Positions 1 to 9,100 of a stretch of DNA of 14,918 bases are shown here, piece after piece. The DNA is from Bacillota bacterium. GTDB taxonomy: Bacteria > Bacillota > Clostridia > Acetivibrionales > DSM-1351. Where the stretch lies: positions 1 through 14,918 of the forward strand of contig JAFABO010000163.1 of NCBI GenBank assembly GCA_023426005.1, read 5' to 3'. The position numbers were made by a program, and so were the translations under genes. The notes under the pieces are model-generated. The model was not told the origin of the DNA. It did no database searches and worked only from the letters and a program-made list of their open reading frames with translations. Position 1 is the first letter of the stretch. Each line of letters opens with the position of its first letter.

Positions 1-108
1 AATAAATTATTTTATAAATTAAAAATAATTGCAAGAAGCCAAATTATAAAAATCATTTTATCACATATTTAAACATAAATAAAACAACAATAAACAAATC
101 ACGACTGC

Positions 109-165
109 AAAATAATAAAACAGACACCGGTAAAATAAAAATATCTGATTTTTTACCTGTGTCTG
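109..165 (-). terminator. Rho-independent terminator of icd
   Basis: A 15-bp inverted repeat with one mismatch (arms 121-135 and 151-165) lies 50 nt past the icd stop. Read on the minus strand, the stem is followed by a T-rich tail (TTTTATTATTTT, 120 to 109). Stem, AT-rich loop and T tail together fit an intrinsic terminator for the leftward icd transcript. The 1-108 stretch beyond it is very AT-rich and shows no gene. Confidence 0.8.
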
Positions 166-214
166 TGGTTTACGGGCAAACTATTTACTTTTAATTTAAT
201 ACAATCATTCAATA

Positions 215-1420
215 TTACATGGCGTCAAAAGTCTTTTTAACTTCCTTTAAGAAATCCTCGGTATTAACAATCTTGATTTCTTCTAAATCCGAAAGGGCCG
301 CAAGGTCTTTTGTCATCATTCCGTTTTCAATTGTCAGTATGGATGCTTCGTCCATTTTATCAGCAAACTCAACGAGTTCTGCTATGCCGTCAAGTTCTCC
401 TCTTTTTCGCAGGGCGCCGGTCCAGGCAAATAATGTTGCCATTGAGTTGGTGGAGGTTTCCTCTCCCCTCAGATGCTGGTAGTAATGGCGCTGTACAGTT
501 CCGTGCGCCGCCTCATATTCATAATAGCCCTCAGGTGAAACCAGTACCGACGTCATCATGGCAAGGCTTCCGAAAGCGGTTGCCACCATATCCGACATAA
601 CGTCCCCGTCATAATTTTTACATGCCCATATAAATCCGCCTTCCGATCTCACCACGCGGGCAACCGCATCATCAATCAGTGTATAGAAGTATTCTATTCC
701 GGCAGCTTTAAACTTTTCGTCATATTCCTTTTCATATATCTCCTGGAAGATATCTTTAAAGGTATGGTCATACTTCTTTGAAATGGTATCCTTGGTGGCA
801 AACCAGATATCCTGTTTCAGATCCAGCGCATAGTTAAAGCAGGATCTGGCAAAACTTTCAATTGATTTGTCAATGTTGTGCATTCCAAGGATGACTCCGG
901 CTCCGTCAAAATCATGTATGGTCTGACGGGTCTCTTCACCGTTTTCATTTGTAAATACAAGTTCGGCCTTTCCCGCACCGGGCACGCGGTATTCCACATC
1001 TCTGTATACGTCGCCGTACGCATGTCTCGCAATGGTTATGGGCTTCACCCAGGTCTTGACAAACGGCTTTATGCTGCTCAGAAGAATAGGAGCGCGGAAT
1101 ACAGTCCCGTCCAGGATAGCTCTTATTGTTCCATTGGGACTTTTCCACATTTCTGTGAGGTCATATTCTCTGACTCTTTCGGCATTTGGAGTAATAGTGG
1201 CACATTTGACCGCAACCCCATATTTTCTGGTTGCAGTTGCAGAATCTATGGTTACCCGGTCACCTGTCTTTTCTCTGTATTCCAGCCCCAAGTCATAGTA
1301 TTCGGTCTTAAGATCGATATAAGGCAGCAGTAAAATATCCTTTATCATTTTCCAGATCACTCTGGTCATTTCATCTCCATCCATTTCGACCAGTGGAGTT
1401 TTCATAATAATTTTTGCCAT
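215..1420 (-). CDS. icd: NADP-dependent isocitrate dehydrogenase (eukaryote-like, homodimeric type)
   Basis: This cytosolic enzyme oxidatively decarboxylates isocitrate to 2-oxoglutarate and makes NADPH. In an anaerobe that mainly feeds glutamate synthesis. The 401-residue product follows animal/yeast NADP-IDH almost residue for residue in its motifs: the MDGDEMTR start block (13-20), CATITP (73-78), MWKSPNGTIR (91-100) with substrate arginines R100, R109 and R132, FKDIFQEIY (221-229), the metal-site aspartates around 250-251 and 271-277 (KNYDGDV), and AAHGTVQRHY (304-313). In the last motif R311 and H312 correspond to residues that select NADP over NAD in the family. Length is normal for the type (about 400-415). 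The first ATG is chosen because AAGGAG (1429-1434) sits 8 nt upstream of it. It is a single-gene unit with its own promoter and terminator, transcribed away from the Uma2-type gene. Family assignment is very secure. Confidence 0.97.
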   Translation of the reverse strand: MAKIIMKTPLVEMDGDEMTRVIWKMIKDILLLPYIDLKTEYYDLGLEYREKTGDRVTIDSATATRKYGVAVKCATITPNAERVREYDLTEMWKSPNGTIRAILDGTVFRAPILLSSIKPFVKTWVKPITIARHAYGDVYRDVEYRVPGAGKAELVFTNENGEETRQTIHDFDGAGVILGMHNIDKSIESFARSCFNYALDLKQDIWFATKDTISKKYDHTFKDIFQEIYEKEYDEKFKAAGIEYFYTLIDDAVARVVRSEGGFIWACKNYDGDVMSDMVATAFGSLAMMTSVLVSPEGYYEYEAAHGTVQRHYYQHLRGEETSTNSMATLFAWTGALRKRGELDGIAELVEFADKMDEASILTIENGMMTKDLAALSDLEEIKIVNTEDFLKEVKKTFDAM

Positions 1421-1522
1421 AAAACATGCTCCTTCTCAATTAATTTTATATTTTAATACTATTTATCAAGCATTATTGTTATATTTTTCACACATAGGAA
1501 TTTTATTGTCTGGTTATTCATT

Positions 1523-1551
1523 AATATAGCATTTTAAGGGCCGAATGTAAA
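1523..1551 (-). promoter_or_regulatory. Sigma-A promoter of icd
   Basis: On the minus strand, TTTACA (1546-1551; 5 of 6 to consensus) is followed after exactly 17 nt by TATATT (1523-1528; 5 of 6), preceded by an extended -10 TGC. Transcription would begin near 1515 and give a leader of about 95 nt before the icd start. I see no obvious riboswitch fold in that leader. Confidence 0.65.
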
Positions 1552-1599
1552 TGCACAAGCAAAATTTATCGGCAGAGCCGGCACTCTCCGAAAAACCGA

Positions 1600-1628
1600 T
1601 TGACATTTCCAGTAAAATCCAGTATAAT
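1600..1628 (+). promoter_or_regulatory. Consensus sigma-A promoter of the Phd-Uma2 gene
   Basis: TTGACA (1600-1605) and TATAAT (1623-1628) are both perfect hexamers with a perfect 17-nt spacer. Such an unimproved consensus promoter should be very strong unless it is repressed. The palindrome starting at its last -10 base is a natural site for that repression. The predicted transcription start (about 1635) lies inside the palindrome. Confidence 0.88.
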
Positions 1629-1655
1629 ATAAATAGCTAATTTAGCTATTTATAT
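1627..1655 (+). promoter_or_regulatory. 29-bp palindromic operator overlapping the -10 and start site
   Basis: Two perfect 14-bp arms (1627-1640 and 1642-1655) flank a single central T. Each arm carries TAGCTA, itself a palindrome, so two TAGCTA boxes lie 9 bp apart centre to centre. The site covers the end of the -10 box and the expected transcription start. Inference: it is the operator for autorepression by the Phd/YefM-like N-terminal domain of the gene it controls, as in type II toxin-antitoxin operons. No binding evidence exists here. Confidence 0.72.
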
Positions 1656-1675
1656 GTTAATTCTTGTTAGTCACT

Positions 1676-1683
1676 TTAGCTAA
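1676..1683 (+). promoter_or_regulatory. Third TTAGCTAA box in the Phd-Uma2 leader
   Basis: TTAGCTAA, a perfect 8-bp palindrome, repeats the core of the upstream operator. It is centred 34 bp from the nearer operator box, about three helical turns. It may be an auxiliary operator site. An 8-bp AT-rich match could also be chance, so confidence is modest. Confidence 0.4.
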
Positions 1684-1708
1684 TGTTTTTTATGGGAGGA
1701 TTGACTTT

Positions 1709-2446
1709 ATGATTATCAATGCTACAGATCTTAAAAACAATCTGGGGAAATACCTGAGAGCAATTGAAAGAGAGGATGTCATCATTACCAGCAACGGCAG
1801 AAAGATTGCCAGACTGACCGCCTATACCGAAGAATATGCCGCCGGCCGCATCCCCTCAGCTGAAACTGTAAAGGAAAAAGCAGAAGCTTATTCCCTGTTC
1901 CCCCGGGAAGCCACCTTCGAAGAGTTCCTGCAGCTGTCGGAGAACGGCGAGGACCGGTATGAGTATATCGATGGTGTCATATACTTTCTGGCCACACCCA
2001 AAACAACCCATCAACAAGTCCTGGGAGAGTTATTCGGAATTTTTTACAATTGGTTCAACGGCAAGAAGTGCAGACCCTTGCTGGCCCCCTACGATATAAC
2101 CCTCAGAAGAAATGCTGAGAATGTAAATGTAGTTCAGCCTGATCTCATGGTTATATGTGACCTGGAGGACAAGCTCAATGAAAAAGACCGCTACACGGGC
2201 ACTCCATCCCTCCTTGTGGAAATTATATCGGAAAGCAGCAGAGGGAAGGATGCAGTAAAAAAACTGGATTTGTATATGTCCACAGGCGTAAAAGAGTACT
2301 GGATTGTAAATCCTTTCAACAGAGAAGTAACGCTTTTCCTATTTGAAAATAGTGATGTTCTCAAAAACACAACTTATAAAAATAATGAAACTGTTTCATC
2401 ATATATATTTGAAGGTCTTAAAGTGGAGTTGAAAAATATATTTTAA
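1709..2446 (+). CDS. Phd/YefM-like antitoxin domain fused to Uma2 (DUF820) nuclease-like domain
   Basis: The 245-residue protein has two parts. Residues 1-40 (MIINATDLKNNLGKYL, then IITSNGRKIARL) match the Phd/YefM antitoxin DNA-binding fold. Residues 68-245 match the Uma2/DUF820 family of the PD-(D/E)XK nuclease superfamily: RYEYIDGVIY (83-92), TTHQ (99-102), QPDLMVI (143-149, with D145), LLVEIISESS (168-177, with E171), then K184/K185 and the typical VKEYWIVNP (194-202). The candidate metal-site residues are therefore present. The start is the ATG at 1709 because GGGAGG (1694-1699) lies 9 nt upstream. An in-frame ATG at 1664 adds 15 residues, lacks such a site and interrupts the antitoxin motif start. 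Uma2 proteins are numerous in some bacteria, but their role is unsettled. Here one polypeptide seems to carry both an operator-binding domain and a nuclease-like domain, so self-regulation is the simplest inference. No separate toxin or antitoxin gene is adjacent, and no convincing terminator follows. Confidence 0.85.
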   Translation: MIINATDLKNNLGKYLRAIEREDVIITSNGRKIARLTAYTEEYAAGRIPSAETVKEKAEAYSLFPREATFEEFLQLSENGEDRYEYIDGVIYFLATPKTTHQQVLGELFGIFYNWFNGKKCRPLLAPYDITLRRNAENVNVVQPDLMVICDLEDKLNEKDRYTGTPSLLVEIISESSRGKDAVKKLDLYMSTGVKEYWIVNPFNREVTLFLFENSDVLKNTTYKNNETVSSYIFEGLKVELKNIF

Positions 2447-2495
2447 ACATATTGAAAGCATAATTCGCCTGGAAGGCAAAGGCTTTGAACCGTAA

Positions 2496-2545
2496 TTGAC
2501 TTTGGTAAAAACGACTTGCTATGATTACTGGAGTACTATTATAAT
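2496..2545 (+). promoter_or_regulatory. Two overlapping candidate promoters ahead of the structured repeats
   Basis: TTGACT (2496-2501) and TATGAT (2520-2525) are each 5 of 6 to consensus with an 18-nt spacer. A second pair, TTGCTA (2516-2521) and TATAAT (2540-2545), also has 18 nt. The second would start transcription near 2552, just before repeat copy 1. This would fit transcription of the repeats as an RNA, but AT-rich spacers produce such matches by chance. Confidence 0.35.
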
Positions 2546-2559
2546 ATTTTTTGCCTGTA

Positions 2560-2818
2560 TTAACCTGTAGTGCTGATTGAAATTTTGTTTTGCTTTACAG
2601 ATAGATTTAATCAGTATCAAATGTTACGCGAGTACAACTTCATGAAATAAGTTGCACAGTTAAAAACAATTGCGGTAAATTGCCGACGATGGTAAAGTGG
2701 TTTTGCCGGCAAAGCAGCAGGACGCTGCTTTGAGCTTCAAACCGAGACAGGAGGTCGAGTTTGAGCGACGGCAGAACCGCTTTAAATGAGGCGATACAAT
2801 TTCCGTAATTGTTTTGGG
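2560..2818 (+). repeat. Structured direct repeat, copy 1
   Basis: This 259-bp unit is repeated at 2838-3095 with, by eye, eight substitutions and one single-base indel (about 96% identity). It has a left arm (2560-2661) and a folded core (2663-2815). After the core, 2819-2840 weakly resembles the start of the right arm found after copy 2, so this copy seems to have lost its own right arm. Confidence 0.93.
2663..2815 (+). ncRNA. Branched hairpin core, copy 1 (possible structured RNA)
   Basis: Four nested or adjacent pairings are visible. The outer stem joins 2663-2682 with 2797-2815. Inner stem b joins 2694-2708 with 2769-2783, 15 pairs of which two are G-U. Hairpin c has 8 perfect pairs (2711-2718 with 2724-2731) and loop AGGAC. 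Hairpin d joins about 2734-2748 with 2754-2766 around loop AGGAG. The result is a closed stem ending in two hairpins. Whether it acts as RNA or as a DNA cruciform cannot be told. I match it to no RNA family I know. Confidence 0.45.
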
Positions 2819-2837
2819 TAAGTCCTATTCCATTAAG

Positions 2838-3095
2838 TTAACCCGTTGTGCTGATTGAAGTTTTGTTTTGCTTTACAGATAGATTTAATCAGTATCAAAT
2901 GGTACGCGAGTACAACTTCATGAAATAAGTTGCACAGTTAAAAACAATTGCGGTAATTGTCGCCGAAGGTAAAGTGGTTTTGCCGGCAAAGCAGCAGGAC
3001 GCTGCTTTGAGCTTCAAACCGAGACAGGAGGTCGAGTTTGAGCGACGGCAAAACCGCTTTAAATGAGGCGATACAATTTCCGTAATTGTTTTGGG
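2838..3095 (+). repeat. Structured direct repeat, copy 2
   Basis: This 258-bp unit is collinear with copy 1, offset by 278 then 277 bp. Its left arm matches the inverted right arm better than copy 1 does. For example, ATGGTA at 2899-2904 agrees with the right arm, whereas copy 1 has ATGTTA. Copy 2 is therefore the likely partner of the right arm. Confidence 0.93.
2941..3092 (+). ncRNA. Branched hairpin core, copy 2 (possible structured RNA)
   Basis: It has the same stems as copy 1. Inner stem b is 2971-2985 with 3046-3060. At 3051 copy 2 has A where copy 1 has G, which turns a G-U pair into A-U and keeps the stem. Most other differences between the copies cluster at the inner end of the outer stem and the junction next to it, outside the hairpins. 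Confidence 0.45.
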
Positions 3096-3100
3096 GGCAT

Positions 3101-3194
3101 ACTTATTTCATGAAGTTAGTACGGAAGTTACCATTTGATATAAAAAAATTACAAAGGTAAAGCAAACATTAAACTAATTAGCACACCACGTTAA
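3101..3194. repeat. Right terminal inverted repeat arm
   Basis: Its reverse complement aligns over about 93 bp with the left arms at 2560 and 2838. Shared blocks include AACTTCATGAAATAAGT, TATCAAATGGTA, GCTTTAC and TGTGCT. The outermost TTAA (3191-3194) contains the TAA stop codon of the glucan synthase gene, so the two features abut or overlap by 3-4 bp. Confidence 0.75.
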
Positions 3195-6100
3195 ATTATT
3201 GCTTCTATTTTATGAACTTTTCCGTCATCAATTAATTCAAATCTGTTTCCTTCGATGGTCTCTCCGTCGGAAACCATTTTCCTGATATTTTTATTTTGAT
3301 GACTTTCATTTTTTACGGTTATTTCGTATACAGCTGTACCAAAAGTGTATTTAACGGTATATCCGTTCATTTTTTTGGGAATGCACGGATCGAGCGTCAG
3401 ATAATTACCCTGCTTCTTGATTCCTAAAATATGCTCAATGCCAATGCGGTACATCCAGCCTGCGGCACCGGTATACCAGCTCCAGCCGCCCCTCCCCTCA
3501 TTTGGATAAACGGCATATACGTCGGCCGCCATGACATAGGGCTCTACCTTGTATATCATACGTTCCATACCCGTTCTGGAATGGTTGATGGGATTGATCA
3601 TATCAAATAATTCCCAGGCTTGCTCTCCGTTGCCAAGTTTTGAGAACGCATATATGACCCAGGTGGCAGCATGAGTGTACTGTCCCCCGTTTTCCCTGAC
3701 TCCCGGCAGATAACCTTTTATATATCCCGGGTTTAGCTCACTGTCATAAAAAGGCGGGGTGAGCAGCCTGATCAGGCCATTTTTCCTGTCTATCAAATAC
3801 TTCTCTACGGCGCTCATGGCCTCTTCGACCCTGCTCTCCCTGGCGGCTGCCGAGATGGCAGCCCAGGATTGTGAAAGGGAGTCGATCTTGCCCTCATCGT
3901 TCCGAATAGAACCCAGGGGTGAACCGTCGTCAAAATAAGCCCTCCTGTACCAGCTTCCGTCCCAGGCCTCCCCCTCCAGTGCTTCAATTATTTTACCGGC
4001 TTTTTCCCGGTATTCTTCTGCCCGTTCTTCCTCTCCCATATACCTGCATACGGGTATCATACGCTGCAAAACACAATACAGGAACCATCCAAGCCACACG
4101 CTCTCCCCCCTGCCGTTTACACCGATTAAATTCATACCGTCATTCCAGTCTCCGCCTCCAATCAGCGGAATGCCATGGGGACCAAAAGCCAGCCCCTTTT
4201 CAATGGCTTTGATACAGTGCTGGTATACGGTTCCGCGTTCCCCTGCCAAAGACGGGATTTCATATCTCTCGTGCTCATTCTCTCCCAGAAGAGGAGAACT
4301 TAAATATGGTTCAATCATATTTAATATTGAGTAATCACCTGTGGTATTAATGTAGTCACAGGTTACGTATGGCAGCCAGAGCAAATCATCCGAATACCTG
4401 GTCCTGATACCGTTGATTTTTTGTTCATGCCACCAGTGCTGGACATCCCCTTCAATAAACTGATGCCTGCAATGGAGCAGAATCTGATTTTTAGTGATAT
4501 TGGGCATGGTGTATACCACAGCCATTACATCCTGAAGCTGATCTCGGAATCCAAAGGCTCCGCCTGCCTGATAATAGCCCGATCTTGCCCATAGCCTGCA
4601 GGAGATCACCTGATACTGGAGCCAGCCGTTAAGCATAATATTTACTGTTTTGTCGGGAGTGTCAACCTGAATTTGCTTAAGTCTGCTTATCCAGGTTTTC
4701 TTAACCCTGTCAAGCTCGGCAAAAGCCTGCTTTTCAGATCTGAAATTTTCAATCAGCCCCTTTAACTGTTCCAGCCTGTCCTGCCCGAAAAGGAAAACAA
4801 TATGCCTGGTCTCCCCGGGCAAGATATGAATTCTGGTCTTAATAACCGCACAGGAATCAAGTCCTGCTCCCACCGTACCCTTTAAATCCCTTCTCATTCC
4901 TTCCGGTTTCGATAAATCCATATTTTCGCCTGTGAATTCCAGTCTGTTCCCCGTATAGCTGAGCTGGCTTTCAGAGCAGCTCAAAAAAGCACTTAAGCCT
5001 CTGAAGTCGGAACTATACACATTATCTATCAATAACGAAGCCAGCTCCTCTTTAAATCCGGTGACTATATAAGGATCTGTTTGGCCCGGCTGAGTTCCAA
5101 GCACCGGCTTTAAATAGTAGGCCGCATCCAATACCGTCTCTGCTTCAGAAATATTTTTCAGCTTTAATATGCTTATTTTCACAGGAGCTTCAGCAGCTGT
5201 AAATTGTATCAGCTCCTGCTCCAGGCCGTGGCTTTTCTGGGAATAGACCGTATACCCAAAACCATGACGTATTATATATGCATTTTTTTGCCTTACAGGC
5301 AGCGGTGTACAGCTCCAAACAGCATCATTCCCAGCCTTGTGCAGATATATGATTTCTGAAGGCGGGTCCAGGACAGGATCATTGGCCCAGGTCGTCAGCT
5401 TGTTCTGGCTGCTGTTCTGATTCCAGGTATAGCCCCCGCCGGCTTCTGTACAGATGAAACCGAAGCTGTCGTTGGCTATGACGTTTGACCAGGGTGCGGG
5501 TGTTGTCTCTCCCGCCCTGAGACAAATCACATATTCCTCACCATCTTCAGTAAAACCTCCGATTCCATTGAAAAAGTTCAACTTCTCTATTATGCCGGCC
5601 AGCTCGTGTTCGCCGGCATGGGTGTCATCGGCCTTGACTTCCACATGTGCAATCTCCTGAGCAAACTCACTTTCAGCCGATTTTACAGCATATTTTGCGA
5701 TTTCACCGCGACTGTTTGCATTTACTGCCTGTATTATTTCATCCGAATCCAGAGCTTCATCTATATAATCCGCCACTCCGTCATCAGCATTGATTATCAA
5801 CTTGGCACAGGCAAAGAGCAAATTTCTCTGTCCGGGTGTCATCTGCCTTGTATTTCTGATGAAGATTCCGCCCCTTTTATCCATCAGATCACAGGAACGG
5901 CCTGAAACAGCCAGATCCCTGATCATTTCCAAAAGCGGCTGTATATATGCATCTTTATCTGTAATAAGCACCACAAGGTCGAAGCTTATTCCCTTCAATC
6001 TCATAAAGTCATGTAATTTCAGAGCCCAGCGGATCTCTTCGAAACTGTCCAGGTTTTGCACTGTCACAAGCAGTATGGGCAAATCCCCCGAAATGCCGAA

Positions 6101-9100
6101 GGGCCACAGGTCAGACTGGCTGAGGTTATTTCTGATAATATATTGAGCCTGGCTTCTCCTGCCCATACCGTATAAAAGTTTTGGAAGCAGTTTAAAGTAA
6201 GCCCGTTCATCATTGCCTCCGATATTTATGAAGCCGGCTTCAACAACGCTCCGTGTCCAGGCCATTTCAATCACCCTGTCGGCAGCGCCGACATCACTGT
6301 ACTTTTCAAGCATGTCCAGAGCAGCACGTCTGGTATCACAGGTGCCCATTGCAAAGTTGACGACGGCGGATTCACCCGGGTCAATGCGAACTCTTATTCT
6401 GAGGCTGAAAACCGGGTCAATTACCGGACCGACAGAATTTGTAAGGGGCTGGTCAGGATCCATAGCCCTTGGAAATGCAAGACTTCTGTTTCTTCCTATA
6501 AACTGTGAACGGTCGGTTTCAAACTCTATATTCCCTTCCTTAACACCGTTTGTTGATACTATGTGATAACCCCAAACGGTTTGTTTTACATCATCCCTCT
6601 TCCTTCTCATGGCTAAGAGACCATCATACTCACTTATATATTCAGTCTTGACAAATAGTTTGCTGAAAGCGGGATGGGCAGTATCCGATTCAGGATGGAT
6701 CAATACCACCTCCATATAGCTTGTCAGTTCCACAATCCTTTTTGCTCCGCTGTGGTTATGGATGCTTACCCTTCTGATTTCGGTATCGTCCTCGGCACTT
6801 ACCAGCACCTCGGTATTTGTTTCAATATTCCCCTCTTTCCTGATATACTCCGCCTTATGAGGCGAGAATATGACCTTGTATATTTCAGGTACAGTGTTGG
6901 TAGGATTAAAGGTTGTTGACCAGAAATCGTTGGAGTTTACATTCCTCAGATAAATGAACGCGCCGCTGCTGGCCATATAGTCACCGGACCATCTGTATAC
7001 AGCAAGGGAATGGCATCGCGCAAACCCGCTGCCCCTGTCTGTGAGCATCACATTATAACTGCCGTTGGTCAGAAGATGCAGGTTTGGCACAGGCTCAAGT
7101 CTGGTAAAGCTGCGGATTACGGTTTCCTCCGGATTTGCATGTTTTCTGTAAGTGAACAGGGGTTTTTCCCTATACTCCTTCGAAATCACCACATGAGCCG
7201 GGAATTTCTCCTGAATCAATGAATCCACCGCTTTTATCTGGGGATTTGCATGAAATCTTTGCTGCATTATATCCTGCTTGAAAAAGTTAACCAGGGCCAG
7301 CAGGCTCATTCCCTGATGATGAACCATGTAACTCTTAACGATTGCACATTTTTGTCCCTCCTCCAGCCTTGAATCAGTAAAATCCAGGGCCTCATAAAGT
7401 CCAAACCGTCCCTCTGCGCCAAATTCTCTGAGCCTTTCTATATTCTCCCAGCATTGCCTGGGTGCTATATCAATTGCCATTACGGTAGCATAGGGCGCTA
7501 TAACGAGATCATTGACCAGCCCCCGCTTCAGCCCCAGATGGGGAACCCCGAAAGCCCTGTATTGGTAGTTTAAAGCTATATCAAAGGCATGATAGCAGGA
7601 TTCTGAAATTCCCCACGGAACATTTTTACTCCGGCCGTATTTGATCTGGGCGTTTACTACAAAGCGATAGGTCTTCTCGATCAGCGTATTTGGATAGCTC
7701 TTTACGACCAGCCTTGGCATCAGATACTCAAACATGGTGCCCGTCCAGGATACAAGCCCCCTGTCCCGGTCAATCCGGGTCAATTTTCTGCCCAGCTTGA
7801 ACCAGTGCTGTTTTTCCACCTCTCCTTTTGCTATTGCAATCAGGCTGGTCTGCCTTGCCTCGGATGCAAATAAGTCGTAATAGGATTTGCTGGGGTGTCC
7901 TTCTTCAACATCAAAACCTATTGCAAATAAATTCCGCCTGGGGTCATACAGGCTTTTAAAATGCATTCCGTCTATTAAAGACCGGATTCTTTTCCTCAAT
8001 TGCTCCAGCTGAATCTTCAGTTCTCCTATATTATTGAATTTATCAAAAAGCTCTTCTCCGAATTCCAGATGCAGAGCCTGGTATACGTCAAGAGCTGCAG
8101 TCAGCTTCCTGACCCAATATCCTCTTTTGCTTCCTTCATCAAGCTCCGAAAGGTATTTCGCAAGCGTTTCGCACAACTGTCCAAAACCTTTTTCAAGGCT
8201 TTTTCTTTCCTCTGCCCGGGCTTCATCGGGTGTTTTTTCATCAAACACCAATTTTCTCAGGACTTCTGTTTCAAAATACGGCTTATCCCTGTGGATTTCA
8301 CTGTTGCAAAGCTCAAGTAAATCCAGGAAAGCCTCCAGATGCACTGTTTGATAAATTGGTTTTTGTCCATACTGCCCCAGCCCCTCATCAAGTACCATTA
8401 AATATCCGGCAAAATTTCCGCTGTCTACGGTTGAGATGAATTTTGGGCGCAGAATCTCAAGGTTGGCAGTATTATACCAATTATAGAGATGGCCGTTCCA
8501 CTTCTGCATTTTTTCAATCGTGTTAACAGTATTGCCAATCCTTTGCAGTAAGTCAATAGAGTTAATATATCCCAGATCTCTTGCAGCAAGGTGGGAAACC
8601 ATCAGCAGCCCGATGTTTGTGGGAGAAGTGCGGTGTGCGGCTCCTTTATACGGCTCCTCCTGATAATTATCAGCCGGAAGGAAATTTTCCTCGGGGCCTG
8701 CAAATTCATCGAAATAGCACCAGGTTTTTCTCGCCAGTAACCTGAGCTGATCCAAACATTCCTCGGAAAGGCTTTCCCTCTCCTTACCCGACGGTCTGCT
8801 TATATAAAACGCCGCCCAGGGCGAAAGCAGCCATAGTATAAATGCTGCGAAAGCCAGGGGGAAGTACCCTTGATACATGTATCTGACGACTGCCAGTACT
8901 GCAGCGCCGTACAGAGGTGCAAACCACATCCTTCTGTAGTAGCCCGGCAAGTCATTCTTTAATGCCAGCTCCATATCGGCGGCGGTTACCCATTCCAGCA
9001 GATTTTTCTTTGTAGCAAGAACCCTGACAAGGGTTTTAATTATGGCATTAGCCATTAAAAAAGCCTGGTACGGGGCAAAGGTCAGCATCAGTCCAACCTG

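Larger units (their letters stand above)
2560..3194. mobile_element. MITE-like element cluster with long terminal inverted repeats
   Basis: This fills the gene-free region between the Uma2-type gene and the glucan synthase. It consists of left arm plus core (copy 1), a 19-bp remnant, left arm plus core (copy 2), and one right arm (3101-3194) that is the inverse of the left arm. The intact unit appears to be 2838-3194 (357 bp), with ~93-bp imperfect terminal inverted repeats. A 17-bp stretch is perfectly inverted (2914-2930 against 3101-3117), as is a 12-bp block (2893-2904 against 3129-3140). The ends read TTAAC and GTTAA. There is no transposase gene, so any mobility would be in trans. The family is not recognised. 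It could equally be a dispersed structured RNA locus. Confidence 0.65.

Noticed and set aside
1561..1599. GC-rich partial hairpin between icd and the Phd-Uma2 promoter
   Set aside because: The GGCAGAG/CTCTCC pairing is short and imperfect, has no T run and has no clear position relative to either gene.
1664..1708. Earlier in-frame ATG for the Phd-Uma2 gene
   Set aside because: It lies within the operator/leader region with no ribosome binding site. The ATG at 1709 has GGGAGG at the right distance and begins exactly at the antitoxin motif.
2461..2495. Terminator for the Phd-Uma2 gene
   Set aside because: Only a 4-bp GCCT/AGGC stem is visible and no T run follows it, so it is too weak to call.
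2560..3095. CRISPR array
   Set aside because: There are only two units, each ~259 bp and internally folded, with one 19-bp spacer and no cas genes. This is not CRISPR architecture.
2560..3194. Group I or group II intron or a known riboswitch
   Set aside because: I could not find a recognisable intron domain V, splice-site motifs or a known aptamer core. The terminal inverted repeats fit a mobile element better.
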